From: Ohtaekwangia sp036568665
GTDB lineage: Bacteria; Bacteroidota; Bacteroidia; Cytophagales; Cyclobacteriaceae
Reading direction: 5' to 3'
DNA: 15,057 nt
Assembly (NCBI RefSeq): GCF_036568665.1
Contig: NZ_DATCSD010000173.1
Span: 1-15,057, forward strand
Positions 1 through 6,371 of this stretch are shown here, piece by piece; the first letter of the stretch is position 1, and the number at the start of each line of letters is the position of its first letter. Made by a program: the position numbers and the translations under genes. The notes below the pieces were generated by a model, which worked only from the letters and a program-made list of their open reading frames with translations, did no database searches and was not told where the DNA came from.

Positions 1-1
1 T

Positions 2-298
2 TTATCTGCTTAAGTGAGCGATGCACTTGTCTATCTCACGAATGTATTCGTCCACTTTTTTCTTTAACTCCAGAACACTTCCGTCTTCCGGGTTTAAATT
101 ATCCACAATTTTAGTGATTTTCAGTTGATTATGAAAACCGGAGATCTGTTCATCGCGGACTTTAATAGCAGCTTTCAGTTCCTGATTTTCGTTTTTCAGG
201 TTCTTCAGTTCCTCTTTCAGATTTTTATGCTCATTGATGAGCACCACAAGTTTGCGCTCTAACCCCGTAAGGTTAGACTTTAAGAGTTCTTGGTCCAT
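2..298 (-). CDS. Small coiled-coil protein encoded downstream of pheT
   Basis: A complete 98-residue protein with no signal peptide or membrane segment, so probably cytoplasmic. Residues 8-60 are rich in Leu, Lys, Glu and Asn with heptad-like spacing (for example LKEELKNLKNENQELK), which predicts a long coiled coil. The C-terminal part (about 75-96, VDEYIREIDKCIAHL) looks like a second amphipathic helix. It starts at ATG 298, 181 nt after the pheT stop and on the same strand. From general knowledge, Bacteroidota genomes often carry a small coiled-coil gene between pheT and zapA, followed by rny; zapA would lie just beyond the left edge. By that context it could be a division-associated partner, comparable in shape to ZapB, but this is inference and nothing in the sequence proves it. 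The reading frame is convincing; the function is unknown. Confidence 0.85.
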   Translation of the reverse strand: MDQELLKSNLTGLERKLVVLINEHKNLKEELKNLKNENQELKAAIKVRDEQISGFHNQLKITKIVDNLNPEDGSVLELKKKVDEYIREIDKCIAHLSR

Positions 299-299
299 T

Positions 300-460
300 T
301 CAATTCGTTACGCTACAGGATTTAGCCTGTGGCAGTTGGTAATTACACTCACATCGTGGGGGCATCTATAAAACTTGTTTCTTTTACACAGCCTTATCCC
401 TTTCCCGGTCTCCAACTCAACAGGAGAACACAGGAAAGTTATTAGAGATACCCTGAGCGC
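300..460 (-). ncRNA. Structured non-coding spacer, candidate 6S-type RNA
   Basis: The 181 nt between pheT and the coiled-coil gene hold no credible ORF but fold well on the minus strand. Hairpin 1 pairs 431-438 with 400-407 (CUUUCCUG with CGGGAAAG, one G-U) and continues with 423-427 pairing 409-413, leaving a 9-nt loop. Hairpin 2 pairs 382-386 with 369-373. Hairpin 3 pairs 326-330 with 315-319 (ACAGG, six-base loop, CCUGU). A weak outer helix (GGUA near 450 with UACC near 340, plus CAG/CUG) could close the structure. The CCTGTG at 326-331 can also pair with CACAGG at 429-434, so alternative folds exist. Length, location near pheT and possibly zapA, and phylum suggest a 6S RNA, for which Bacteroidota have their own Rfam family (6S-Flavo). 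I see no TAnnTTTG promoter directly upstream and no U-tract at the end. A structured leader of the coiled-coil gene is the main alternative. Ends are approximate. Confidence 0.45.
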
Positions 461-479
461 TATATGCCGATCCCTGCTA

Positions 480-2894
480 TTACTTCCGGATTACAGCTCC
501 GAGTTTCTCCTCGAATGCTTTCATCAACCGGTTCATGGTTTTATCGATCTCATCATCGGTTAATGTTTTGGTTTCATCCAGCAGCGTAAATCCAAGTGCA
601 TACGCTTTCTTGCCTTGCGGAATGTTTTCACCTTCATATACATCAAACGCGATGATGTTCCTGATCAACCGCTTCTCGGTATTTTGTACTACGTTGCTAA
701 TCTCGCTGAAGTTAATCTGCTTATCTAACACCAATGAAAGATCGCGTCTTACTTCCGGAAATTTTACAACTTCTTTAATTACTAACTTAGGGTTTGCCGC
801 TTGGAAAAGCAAGGATGTATTTAGCTCCGCATAAAATATTTCCTGCTTCACTCCAAAATCTTTCAGCAACGCTGTTTTTACTTTACCAAGCTTGCCTATT
901 TCTTCGTTGCCTCTTAATAGTTTAGAACCATATTCGAGTAACTGATCGTTAATTGTTTCCTGCTTCAGGTTTGTAACCCCGCACTTTTGCAACACCTGTT
1001 GTACTTGCTGTGCCAGGTCGTAATAGGTAACAGACTGCGTTTTATGTCGCCAGTTTTCAGTTTCAACATTACCGGTTATATAGAACGCGAGGCGTTCTTC
1101 TTCCTTATACTGTCCACCGTCTTTATAGTATATTTTGCCGAACTCGTAGAGCTTCAGGTCTTTCTGCTTACGGTTCACATTATAAGCGCAAACTTCAAGG
1201 CCGGTAAATAACAATGTCTGGCGAAGTATACCTTGCTCTTCGCTCAGCTTGTTCAGTATCTCAACGGGCTCACCTTTAAAAGTGAGTTTATGTTTTTGCT
1301 GATAGGCCTGGTTGGTAAGTGAGTTGGTCCATATCTCGTAGAAGCCATTGCCGATCAGTAACTCACCAATGCTACGTTTAAATTTATCGATACTCTTTAC
1401 CGGAAACTCTGCCAGGTAATCGGTGCTGGCAGTATCGGACAGTTCTATATTGTTGAACCCGTATATGCGCAGTATCTCTTCGGTAATGTCTGCTTCCTGT
1501 AAAACATCTACACGGAAAGGCGGAACAGATACGGTGAACTGATCGTCTTTCTTGTTCGTGATGTTTATATCCAAACGTTCCAGTATAGCGAAGATTTCTT
1601 CACGCGGTATAACTTTACCGATGAGACGGTTTACATTTTTATCTTTTACCTCGATCGTTCTGTTTTCGATCTTGGTTGGATATATATCTACGATGTCGGA
1701 AGATATTTGTCCTCCGGCAATTTCTTTTACCAGCAATGCTGCACGCTTCAGTGCATAAACGGTAATGTTCGGATCGGTGCCACGCTCGAAACGGAACGAT
1801 GCATCAGTTTTCAGTTGATGGTGCAGCGAAGTTTTGCGAACATAGTCGGCCGAGAAGTAAGCACTCTCCAGAAATATATTCTTCGTTGCTTCGGTTATAC
1901 CCGACTTGGTTCCACCAAATACACCGGCTATACACATACCTTCTTCTGCGTTGCAGATCATGAGGTCGTTGGCCAGCAGTGTTCTTTCTTTGTTGTCGAG
2001 TGTAGTAAATTTAGAACCGGCCGGTAAAGTTTTTACAATTACTTTTTTACCGGTTATCTGGTCTGCATCGAACGCGTGCATCGGTTGGCCGAGTTCGTGG
2101 CAGATATAGTTTGTAATGTCTACGATATTGTTGATGGGTGTAAGACCAATGGAAAGCAAGCGGTTCTTCAACCACTCGGGCGATTCTTTTACAGTTATAC
2201 CGCTGATGGTTATACCGCTATATCTCGGGCAGGCTTCCTTGTTCTCAACTTCTACAGTTATAGCAAGTTGCTGATTGTCTACCTTGAAAGTATCTACGGA
2301 TGGATACTTTATACTTCTATTTTTCGAAGCACGTATATCGCGTACTACACCTATATGCGAAGCAGCATCGGCACGGTTGGGTGTTAAGCCGATCTCCAAT
2401 ATATAGTCTGACTGAATGTTGAAATATTGAGTAGCAGGGGTACCGTTGGGTACGGTGGTGTTTAACACCATGATGCCCGCATGGCTTTCGCCTAAACCAA
2501 TTTCATCTTCGGCACAGATCATCCCTTCCGATTGCTCGCCTCGTATCTTGGCGTTCTTGATGGTGAACGGTTCGCCTTTGGTAGGGTATACGGTTGCGCC
2601 TGGTACAGCTACTACTACGCGTTGCCCGGCTGCTACATTGGGTGCACCACATACTATAGGCAGTATGCGTTCGCCACCAACATCTACCGTAGTAACAGAA
2701 AGTTTATCGGCATTCGGATGTTTGGCACAGGTAACTACAGTGCCTATCACGAGGCCTTTCAATCCGCCCTTTACGGTTTCATGCTCTTCTACTTTTTCAA
2801 CTTCGAGCCCGGTAGAGGTAAGCACTTTTCCGATCTCCTCTGCTGATTCAGGGATGTCGATGTATTCTTTCAGCCAATTGTATGAAATGGTCAT
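480..2894 (-). CDS. pheT: Phenylalanine--tRNA ligase beta subunit
   Basis: An 804-residue protein, the normal length for bacterial PheT. With PheS it forms the alpha2-beta2 enzyme that charges tRNA-Phe in the cytoplasm. Domains in order: the N-terminal helix-turn segment (MTISYNWLKEYIDI); the EMAP-type tRNA-binding OB fold at about 42-150, with HPNADKLSV at 59-67 and IVCGAPNV at 80-87; the B3/B4 editing domain at about 215-380, with NNIVDITNYICHELGQPMHA; the B5 domain at about 400-475; the catalytic-like core; and the FDX-ACB anticodon-binding domain at 712-804, starting FPEVRRDLSL. The ATG at 2894 matches the family N-terminus. No pheS is adjacent, which is common in this phylum. A TATTTTTG box at 2951-2958 is a possible promoter. 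The structured spacer and the coiled-coil gene follow on the same strand. Identification is secure. Confidence 0.98.
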   Translation of the reverse strand: MTISYNWLKEYIDIPESAEEIGKVLTSTGLEVEKVEEHETVKGGLKGLVIGTVVTCAKHPNADKLSVTTVDVGGERILPIVCGAPNVAAGQRVVVAVPGATVYPTKGEPFTIKNAKIRGEQSEGMICAEDEIGLGESHAGIMVLNTTVPNGTPATQYFNIQSDYILEIGLTPNRADAASHIGVVRDIRASKNRSIKYPSVDTFKVDNQQLAITVEVENKEACPRYSGITISGITVKESPEWLKNRLLSIGLTPINNIVDITNYICHELGQPMHAFDADQITGKKVIVKTLPAGSKFTTLDNKERTLLANDLMICNAEEGMCIAGVFGGTKSGITEATKNIFLESAYFSADYVRKTSLHHQLKTDASFRFERGTDPNITVYALKRAALLVKEIAGGQISSDIVDIYPTKIENRTIEVKDKNVNRLIGKVIPREEIFAILERLDINITNKKDDQFTVSVPPFRVDVLQEADITEEILRIYGFNNIELSDTASTDYLAEFPVKSIDKFKRSIGELLIGNGFYEIWTNSLTNQAYQQKHKLTFKGEPVEILNKLSEEQGILRQTLLFTGLEVCAYNVNRKQKDLKLYEFGKIYYKDGGQYKEEERLAFYITGNVETENWRHKTQSVTYYDLAQQVQQVLQKCGVTNLKQETINDQLLEYGSKLLRGNEEIGKLGKVKTALLKDFGVKQEIFYAELNTSLLFQAANPKLVIKEVVKFPEVRRDLSLVLDKQINFSEISNVVQNTEKRLIRNIIAFDVYEGENIPQGKKAYALGFTLLDETKTLTDDEIDKTMNRLMKAFEEKLGAVIRK

Positions 2895-2950
2895 AATTCA
2901 AGTAGTAATAATTACCAGAACGAAGCTGTTCAGGTATATGAATAAGACCT

Positions 2951-2958
2951 CAAAAATA
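2951..2958 (-). promoter_or_regulatory. Possible -7 box of the pheT promoter
   Basis: Read on the minus strand the bases are TATTTTTG, an exact match to the Bacteroidota -7 consensus TAnnTTTG. It lies about 57 nt before the pheT start codon, in the spacer after the DUF1684 gene stop. I do not see a TTG at the expected distance of about 19 nt upstream, so the match rests on one box only. Confidence 0.35.
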
Positions 2959-3005
2959 AGGGTTTAGCCGGAACTGACTAAAGCGAAAGATTAAAAAAGG
3001 TTGGA

Positions 3006-3626
3006 TCAGTTATGATAAACTTTTTCGCCTGCGCGGATGGCCACCTGCAGTAAATTTTCGGCTGGTGGCAGCGGGCACGAAAACTCATCGGCATAAGCGC
3101 AATACGGATTATAGGCCATGTTAAAATCCAGCGTTATCGTATTGCTGCCCTGCACTTTAGTAACATCGAGGTAGCGGCCTGCACCGTATGTGTCGCGTGC
3201 GCTTGTATCATCGCCAAAAGCGAGAAAAAGTTTTCCGCGGAAAGGCCCCATATCGATCATCTCCAGGATGAGGAGTTTATTATGAAAACCATCGAGGTCA
3301 AACTCGGCATAAGCATACTTGATATAGCGCTGTTCTTTGCCATCGTTGGTGCGCAGCAATACAACATCTTTATCCTGTATAGGCTTCAGGTCGGCAGTAA
3401 TTTTATACCGAATATCTACCGGGAAATATTTCAGTCCCTGATACGATTCTTTATGATTGGCAAAAGGCGACTCTTCTGATGTACGCATAAATTGTTCCTT
3501 CTCATCGCGCTCCTTTTGTATGGTGTTGATATAGGCTGTTTGATCCTGCCCGCCCATAAAAGAGTATAGCAGGCTAACGATGATAACTACTACTACAATG
3601 ATGATGAAGATGCTTTGTCTTTTCAT
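3006..3626 (-). CDS. DUF1684 family membrane-anchored protein
   Basis: A 206-residue protein. Residues 7-24 are a run of Ile, Val, Phe and Leu after MKRQS, giving an N-terminal membrane anchor or uncleaved signal, with the rest predicted to be periplasmic. The body carries the conserved DUF1684 blocks: GLKYFPVD at 64-71, FGDDTSARDTYGAGRYLD at 137-154, DFNMAYNPYCAY at 167-178 and SCPLPPAEN at 183-191. The family is widespread in Bacteroidota and Actinobacteria and has no established biochemical function that I can name with confidence; the conserved Asn, Cys, Tyr and Asp near the C-terminus could form an active or binding site. A TATATTTG box lies at 3689-3696, about 63 nt before the start. 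The gene is followed by pheT on the same strand after a 111-nt gap and is not obviously in an operon with it. Confidence 0.92.
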   Translation of the reverse strand: MKRQSIFIIIVVVVIIVSLLYSFMGGQDQTAYINTIQKERDEKEQFMRTSEESPFANHKESYQGLKYFPVDIRYKITADLKPIQDKDVVLLRTNDGKEQRYIKYAYAEFDLDGFHNKLLILEMIDMGPFRGKLFLAFGDDTSARDTYGAGRYLDVTKVQGSNTITLDFNMAYNPYCAYADEFSCPLPPAENLLQVAIRAGEKVYHN

Positions 3627-3679
3627 ATAAATCAGCTGCTGGCTGGCTTCTGGAGGTTTGAGCGTGGGAGAGCGTGTGA

Positions 3680-3729
3680 AGCTAAAAGCAAATATACCTG
3701 CTACTTTTAATTTTTTACTTTAAGCTTTC
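3680..3729. repeat. AGCTAAAAGC...CTTTAAGCTTT intergenic element, copy 1
   Basis: The spacer holds AGCTAAAAGCAAA at 3680-3692 and ACTTTAAGCTTTC at 3717-3729. Both 13-mers recur in the same order and orientation at 9376-9388 and 9423-9435. Within this copy AAGCTAAAAG (3679-3688) and CTTTAAGCTT (3718-3727) pair at nine of ten positions, so it can form a hairpin with a loop of about 29 nt. It lies 50-100 nt after the stop of the minus-strand serine hydrolase gene, as expected for a 3'-end or terminator structure. A possible -7 box for the DUF1684 gene falls inside the loop. Confidence 0.5.
3689..3696 (-). promoter_or_regulatory. Possible -7 box for the DUF1684 gene
   Basis: The minus strand reads TATATTTG, an exact match to TAnnTTTG, about 63 nt before the start codon of the DUF1684 gene. 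No TTG sits at the ideal upstream spacing, so this is a single-box match. Confidence 0.35.
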
Positions 3730-3778
3730 GGCTTGTATTTTTTTTCTGTGTAAGTCTGCGCGATCTGCGGGAAATAAA

Positions 3779-5050
3779 TTACTGTATTTCCTTCTTCGCC
3801 AAGATAACACGTTGCCGGTTATCATACGCTATAATAGAATCGCGATGGGCTCTAAACATATTCAGAAATATTGGTATACCTGTATCGGCAACAGTGCCAG
3901 GGGCATTTGCCAGCAGGCATATAGCCATGCGGTCTTTTACATTTACTGCTACTTCACTGCGATAGCCGTTTACATAGCCGCCATGATATACCAGCGTATC
4001 ATCCGGATAATATAGTATACGCCAGCCTAAACCATAATACGATTTGCTTACGTGGTGTGTTCTGCCATAATTTCTATTCTTGGAAGGTGCCGCTACCTGT
4101 GGTGTAAATAATTGTGCGAGTGTTTCGGGCGTGATTACGTCTTTTCGGTTACCCAACAGGGCAAGCATCCAGTGGGCCATGTCTGATATACTGGCATTTA
4201 CTCCACCGGCAGGTGCCACATTATAGTATGTGTTGGTGATGGCAGCTTCTTTCCATTGGCCGCGTCTCATCAGGTGCGGGCGCGCTATATCGGGGTTGGT
4301 GATGAATGAAGTATAATCCAGCGATGCTGTCTTCATATTCAACGGTATAAATACGCGCTCTTTCATCAGGGCATCGTATGTTTTCCTGGTAGCGGTGTGT
4401 ATCACTTCTCCAATTAAACTATAGGCTACATTTTGATAGCTATATTCTTTGCCGGGAGGTTGCGCTACATTTACTTCTTTCAGTTTATCGAGTAATGATG
4501 TCAGATCTATACCTTCTTCTACCAGGTTGGTATAGGTATGATACGGAAGCCCTGTGCTATGGGAGAGTACATGGCGCAGCGTGAGCATCTTGGTATACTC
4601 ATCGGATTTAAGTGTGAAGGAAGGGAGATAGTCAATTACATGATCGTCCCACGAAAGTGTACTATCGGCTACCAAGGTGCCGGTAAGAAATGCAGCAAAA
4701 CATTTTGATACCGATGCAATTCTAAAAACAGTGTTGATATCAACCGAATCTTTTTGCCCTATAGCTTTCAATCCAAAGCCCTTGAGATATACTATAGAAG
4801 AGTCTTTTACAATAGCGATAGCTGCACCCGGTGTGCCCGAAGCCTGCATGAGCGATTTTATCTCTTGCTCATAAGCGCTGAGTATACTTGTAAACTCCGG
4901 ATTGTTATAAGGCTTCACAATAGCAACGGCCGGTATAGGCGCAGCAGCTTCCTGCTGTTGCTCTTCTTCATTGTCTTTCCATACTTGTGCCAGCAGCAAG
5001 GGCAAAGTAATGACAAGCAGGACGACTAGCAGTGCGCGTTTTCTTTTCAT
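3779..5050 (-). CDS. Serine hydrolase, class C beta-lactamase/PBP-like family
   Basis: A 423-residue protein of the Beta-lactamase (PF00144) type, which includes AmpC enzymes, D-alanyl-D-alanine carboxypeptidases, D-aminopeptidases and esterases. Residues 6-22 are hydrophobic after MKRKR, so the protein is exported and may stay anchored. A Glu/Gln/Ala-rich linker (27-38) follows. The catalytic signature is present: SVSK at 113-116 (nucleophile Ser113, Lys116), YQN at 205-207 (the YxN motif) and HGG at 356-358 in place of the KTG box. LSHSTGLPYH at 162-171 is also typical. The HGG version is more usual in esterase or peptidase members than in true beta-lactamases, so antibiotic resistance should not be assumed; peptidoglycan or small ester/peptide hydrolysis is more likely. 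The gene stands alone, with a repeat hairpin after its stop and a TAAGTTTG box just upstream. Confidence 0.93.
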   Translation of the reverse strand: MKRKRALLVVLLVITLPLLLAQVWKDNEEEQQQEAAAPIPAVAIVKPYNNPEFTSILSAYEQEIKSLMQASGTPGAAIAIVKDSSIVYLKGFGLKAIGQKDSVDINTVFRIASVSKCFAAFLTGTLVADSTLSWDDHVIDYLPSFTLKSDEYTKMLTLRHVLSHSTGLPYHTYTNLVEEGIDLTSLLDKLKEVNVAQPPGKEYSYQNVAYSLIGEVIHTATRKTYDALMKERVFIPLNMKTASLDYTSFITNPDIARPHLMRRGQWKEAAITNTYYNVAPAGGVNASISDMAHWMLALLGNRKDVITPETLAQLFTPQVAAPSKNRNYGRTHHVSKSYYGLGWRILYYPDDTLVYHGGYVNGYRSEVAVNVKDRMAICLLANAPGTVADTGIPIFLNMFRAHRDSIIAYDNRQRVILAKKEIQ

Positions 5051-5060
5051 GTTTGGGTTT

Positions 5061-5068
5061 CAAACTTA
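5061..5068 (-). promoter_or_regulatory. Possible -7 box for the serine hydrolase gene
   Basis: The minus strand reads TAAGTTTG, an exact TAnnTTTG match, only about 10 nt before the start codon. It would give a transcript with a very short leader. No TTG is visible at the expected upstream distance. Confidence 0.25.
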
Positions 5069-5161
5069 GAAACAAGTAGGGAAAGGTAAAAACGATGCCC
5101 ATCCTCACATTGGTTACAAACGTGATTACTGCTGGAACGAAAAAAAGATACAATCAGTATA

Positions 5162-5854
5162 TCAGATCATGCCCTCATCGGCAAAGCTGAAATAACGCTG
5201 GCCGGCAATGATCAGGTGATCAAGTATTTGAATATCGAGGAGCCTGGCGCCCTCTTTCAGTTTTGTTGTGAGCTGGATATCGGCAAAGCTCGCTTCGAGG
5301 TTGCCCGAAGGATGATTGTGTGCGAGTATAATGCCTGTGGCAAGTTCATCGAGCGCAAGCTTGAAGATAATTTTAGGATCGGCCACTGTGCCTGATACAC
5401 CACCTAAACTGATCTTTTGTTTTCGCAACACGCGGTTAGCCCTGTTCATTAAAATAACCCAAAACTCTTCGTGTTGTATATCGAGCAGTTCGCTCTTTAC
5501 CAGATCGAAGGCATCGCGCGATGAGCCGATCTTGGGTTTAACATCGGCATCTGCATTTTTTCTTCTGCGGCCCAACTCTAACGCAGCAACAATGCTGATG
5601 GCTTTCGCTTCGCCAATGCCTTTTATTTTAACAAGGTCTTTTATGGTAAGGTTGGCCAGCTTGTGCAGGTTGTTATCGGCCTGTGCTAAAATTTTTTTGG
5701 CAAGATCTACTGCGCTAAGAGTAGCGGTGCCTGTGCCTAATAATATAGCGATCAGTTCGGCATCAGAGAGTGATGATCTTCCTTTGAGTACAAGTTTTTC
5801 GCGGGGGCGATCTTCGGGTGACCAGCTTTTAATGCCGAGTGTTTTTTCTTCCAT
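5162..5854 (-). CDS. radC: RadC family JAB1/MPN metalloprotein
   Basis: A protein of 230 residues from the preferred ATG at 5854; an ATG three codons upstream (5863) would give 233, but the family usually begins close to the MEEKTLGIKSW segment. Numbering from 5863: DRPREKL at 18-24 is the RadC N-terminal signature, KGIGEAKA at 81-88 is a helix-hairpin-helix DNA-binding element, and the C-terminal half is the JAMM/MPN+ domain with HNHPSG at 182-187, Asp195 and a candidate glutamate at 132-133. The metal-site His and Asp residues are intact. RadC was first linked to DNA repair, but its activity is unsettled; the JAMM fold suggests a zinc hydrolase. It lies between rpsT and the serine hydrolase gene on the same strand, separated from rpsT by an intrinsic terminator, so it needs its own promoter. 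A near match, TACCTTCG, lies at 5883-5890. Confidence 0.95.
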   Translation of the reverse strand: MEEKTLGIKSWSPEDRPREKLVLKGRSSLSDAELIAILLGTGTATLSAVDLAKKILAQADNNLHKLANLTIKDLVKIKGIGEAKAISIVAALELGRRRKNADADVKPKIGSSRDAFDLVKSELLDIQHEEFWVILMNRANRVLRKQKISLGGVSGTVADPKIIFKLALDELATGIILAHNHPSGNLEASFADIQLTTKLKEGARLLDIQILDHLIIAGQRYFSFADEGMI

Positions 5855-5990
5855 GATTACCATAACTACAACGGGTTTGTTACGAAGGTATAAAAATTAC
5901 AACAGGCTGGTTTCACCTCAAGGTATATTTCAACCAGTATTTTTATACTGAAAAAAAGCTTACGTACAACGGGTGATAATAGTATAAAGC

Positions 5991-6014
5991 AAAAACCCCG
6001 CTTTATGGGCGGGG
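5991..6014 (-). terminator. Intrinsic terminator of rpsT
   Basis: On the minus strand a perfect six-base-pair GC stem (CCCCGC at 6014-6009 pairing with GCGGGG at 6001-5996) closes a seven-base loop and is followed at once by five T residues (5995-5991). It starts 36 nt after the rpsT stop codon, the expected place to end that transcript and to insulate radC downstream. Confidence 0.88.
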
Positions 6015-6050
6015 CAATGTATAGGTTAATAGCCGTTTAAGAATTGCTTC

Positions 6051-6305
6051 TTAAGCGATTTTATTCACAAACTTTGTGAGCTTCGACTTTTGGTTAGAAG
6101 CTTTCTTCCAGTGAATGATGTTCTTCTTCGCGAGTTTATCGATCAATGAAGATACTTCTTTCAGAAGACCTTGTGCTTCACTTTTCACCGTTGAAGTTTT
6201 CAACTTCTTGATGAGCGTGCGGGTAGTTTTATGCTGGTAGCGGTTTCTTACACGCTTGATCTCATTCGCACGGATTCTTTTTTCTGCTGACTTATGGTTT
6301 GCCAT
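6051..6305 (-). CDS. rpsT: 30S ribosomal protein S20
   Basis: An 84-residue, strongly basic, helical protein, the normal length for S20. It binds 16S rRNA in the small subunit and helps early 30S assembly. The N-terminus MANHKSAEKRIRANEIKR is the standard S20 signature, followed by the long Lys/Arg-rich helices (TRTLIKKLKT; HWKKASNQKSKLTKFVNKI). The gene is monocistronic in appearance: a strong Bacteroidota-type promoter lies directly upstream and an intrinsic terminator 36 nt after the stop. The short predicted leader of about 17 nt leaves little room for a leader-based autoregulatory structure. Identification is secure. Confidence 0.98.
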   Translation of the reverse strand: MANHKSAEKRIRANEIKRVRNRYQHKTTRTLIKKLKTSTVKSEAQGLLKEVSSLIDKLAKKNIIHWKKASNQKSKLTKFVNKIA

Positions 6306-6328
6306 AGTTCGTTTTCAAATAAGGACTG

Positions 6329-6358
6329 CAAAGGTAAAGGTATTTACCGGATTTGCAA
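6329..6358 (-). promoter_or_regulatory. rpsT promoter, Bacteroidota type
   Basis: On the minus strand ATTG (-33 element, TTG at 6358-6356) is followed by exactly 19 nt and then TACCTTTG (6336-6329), a full match to TAnnTTTG. This is the canonical arrangement for the primary sigma factor of this phylum. Transcription would start near 6322, about 17 nt before the S20 start codon. Confidence 0.72.
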
Positions 6359-6371
6359 TGTTATGCTTCAA

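Noticed and set aside
300..479. Riboswitch (cobalamin, SAM, TPP) or tmRNA/SRP/RNase P RNA in the pheT-downstream spacer
   Set aside because: The key conserved boxes of these RNAs are not visible and the length does not fit tmRNA or RNase P RNA; a 6S-type RNA fits better, though not conclusively.
2446..2967. A 173-codon plus-strand frame antisense to the pheT 5' part
   Set aside because: It lies on top of well-conserved PheT coding sequence, is Ser/Thr/Pro-rich low-information translation, and has no family features.
3779..5050. Calling the class C-type serine hydrolase an antibiotic resistance beta-lactamase
   Set aside because: SxxK and YxN are shared by many esterases and peptidases; the third motif here is HGG, not KTG, and no ampR-like regulator is adjacent.
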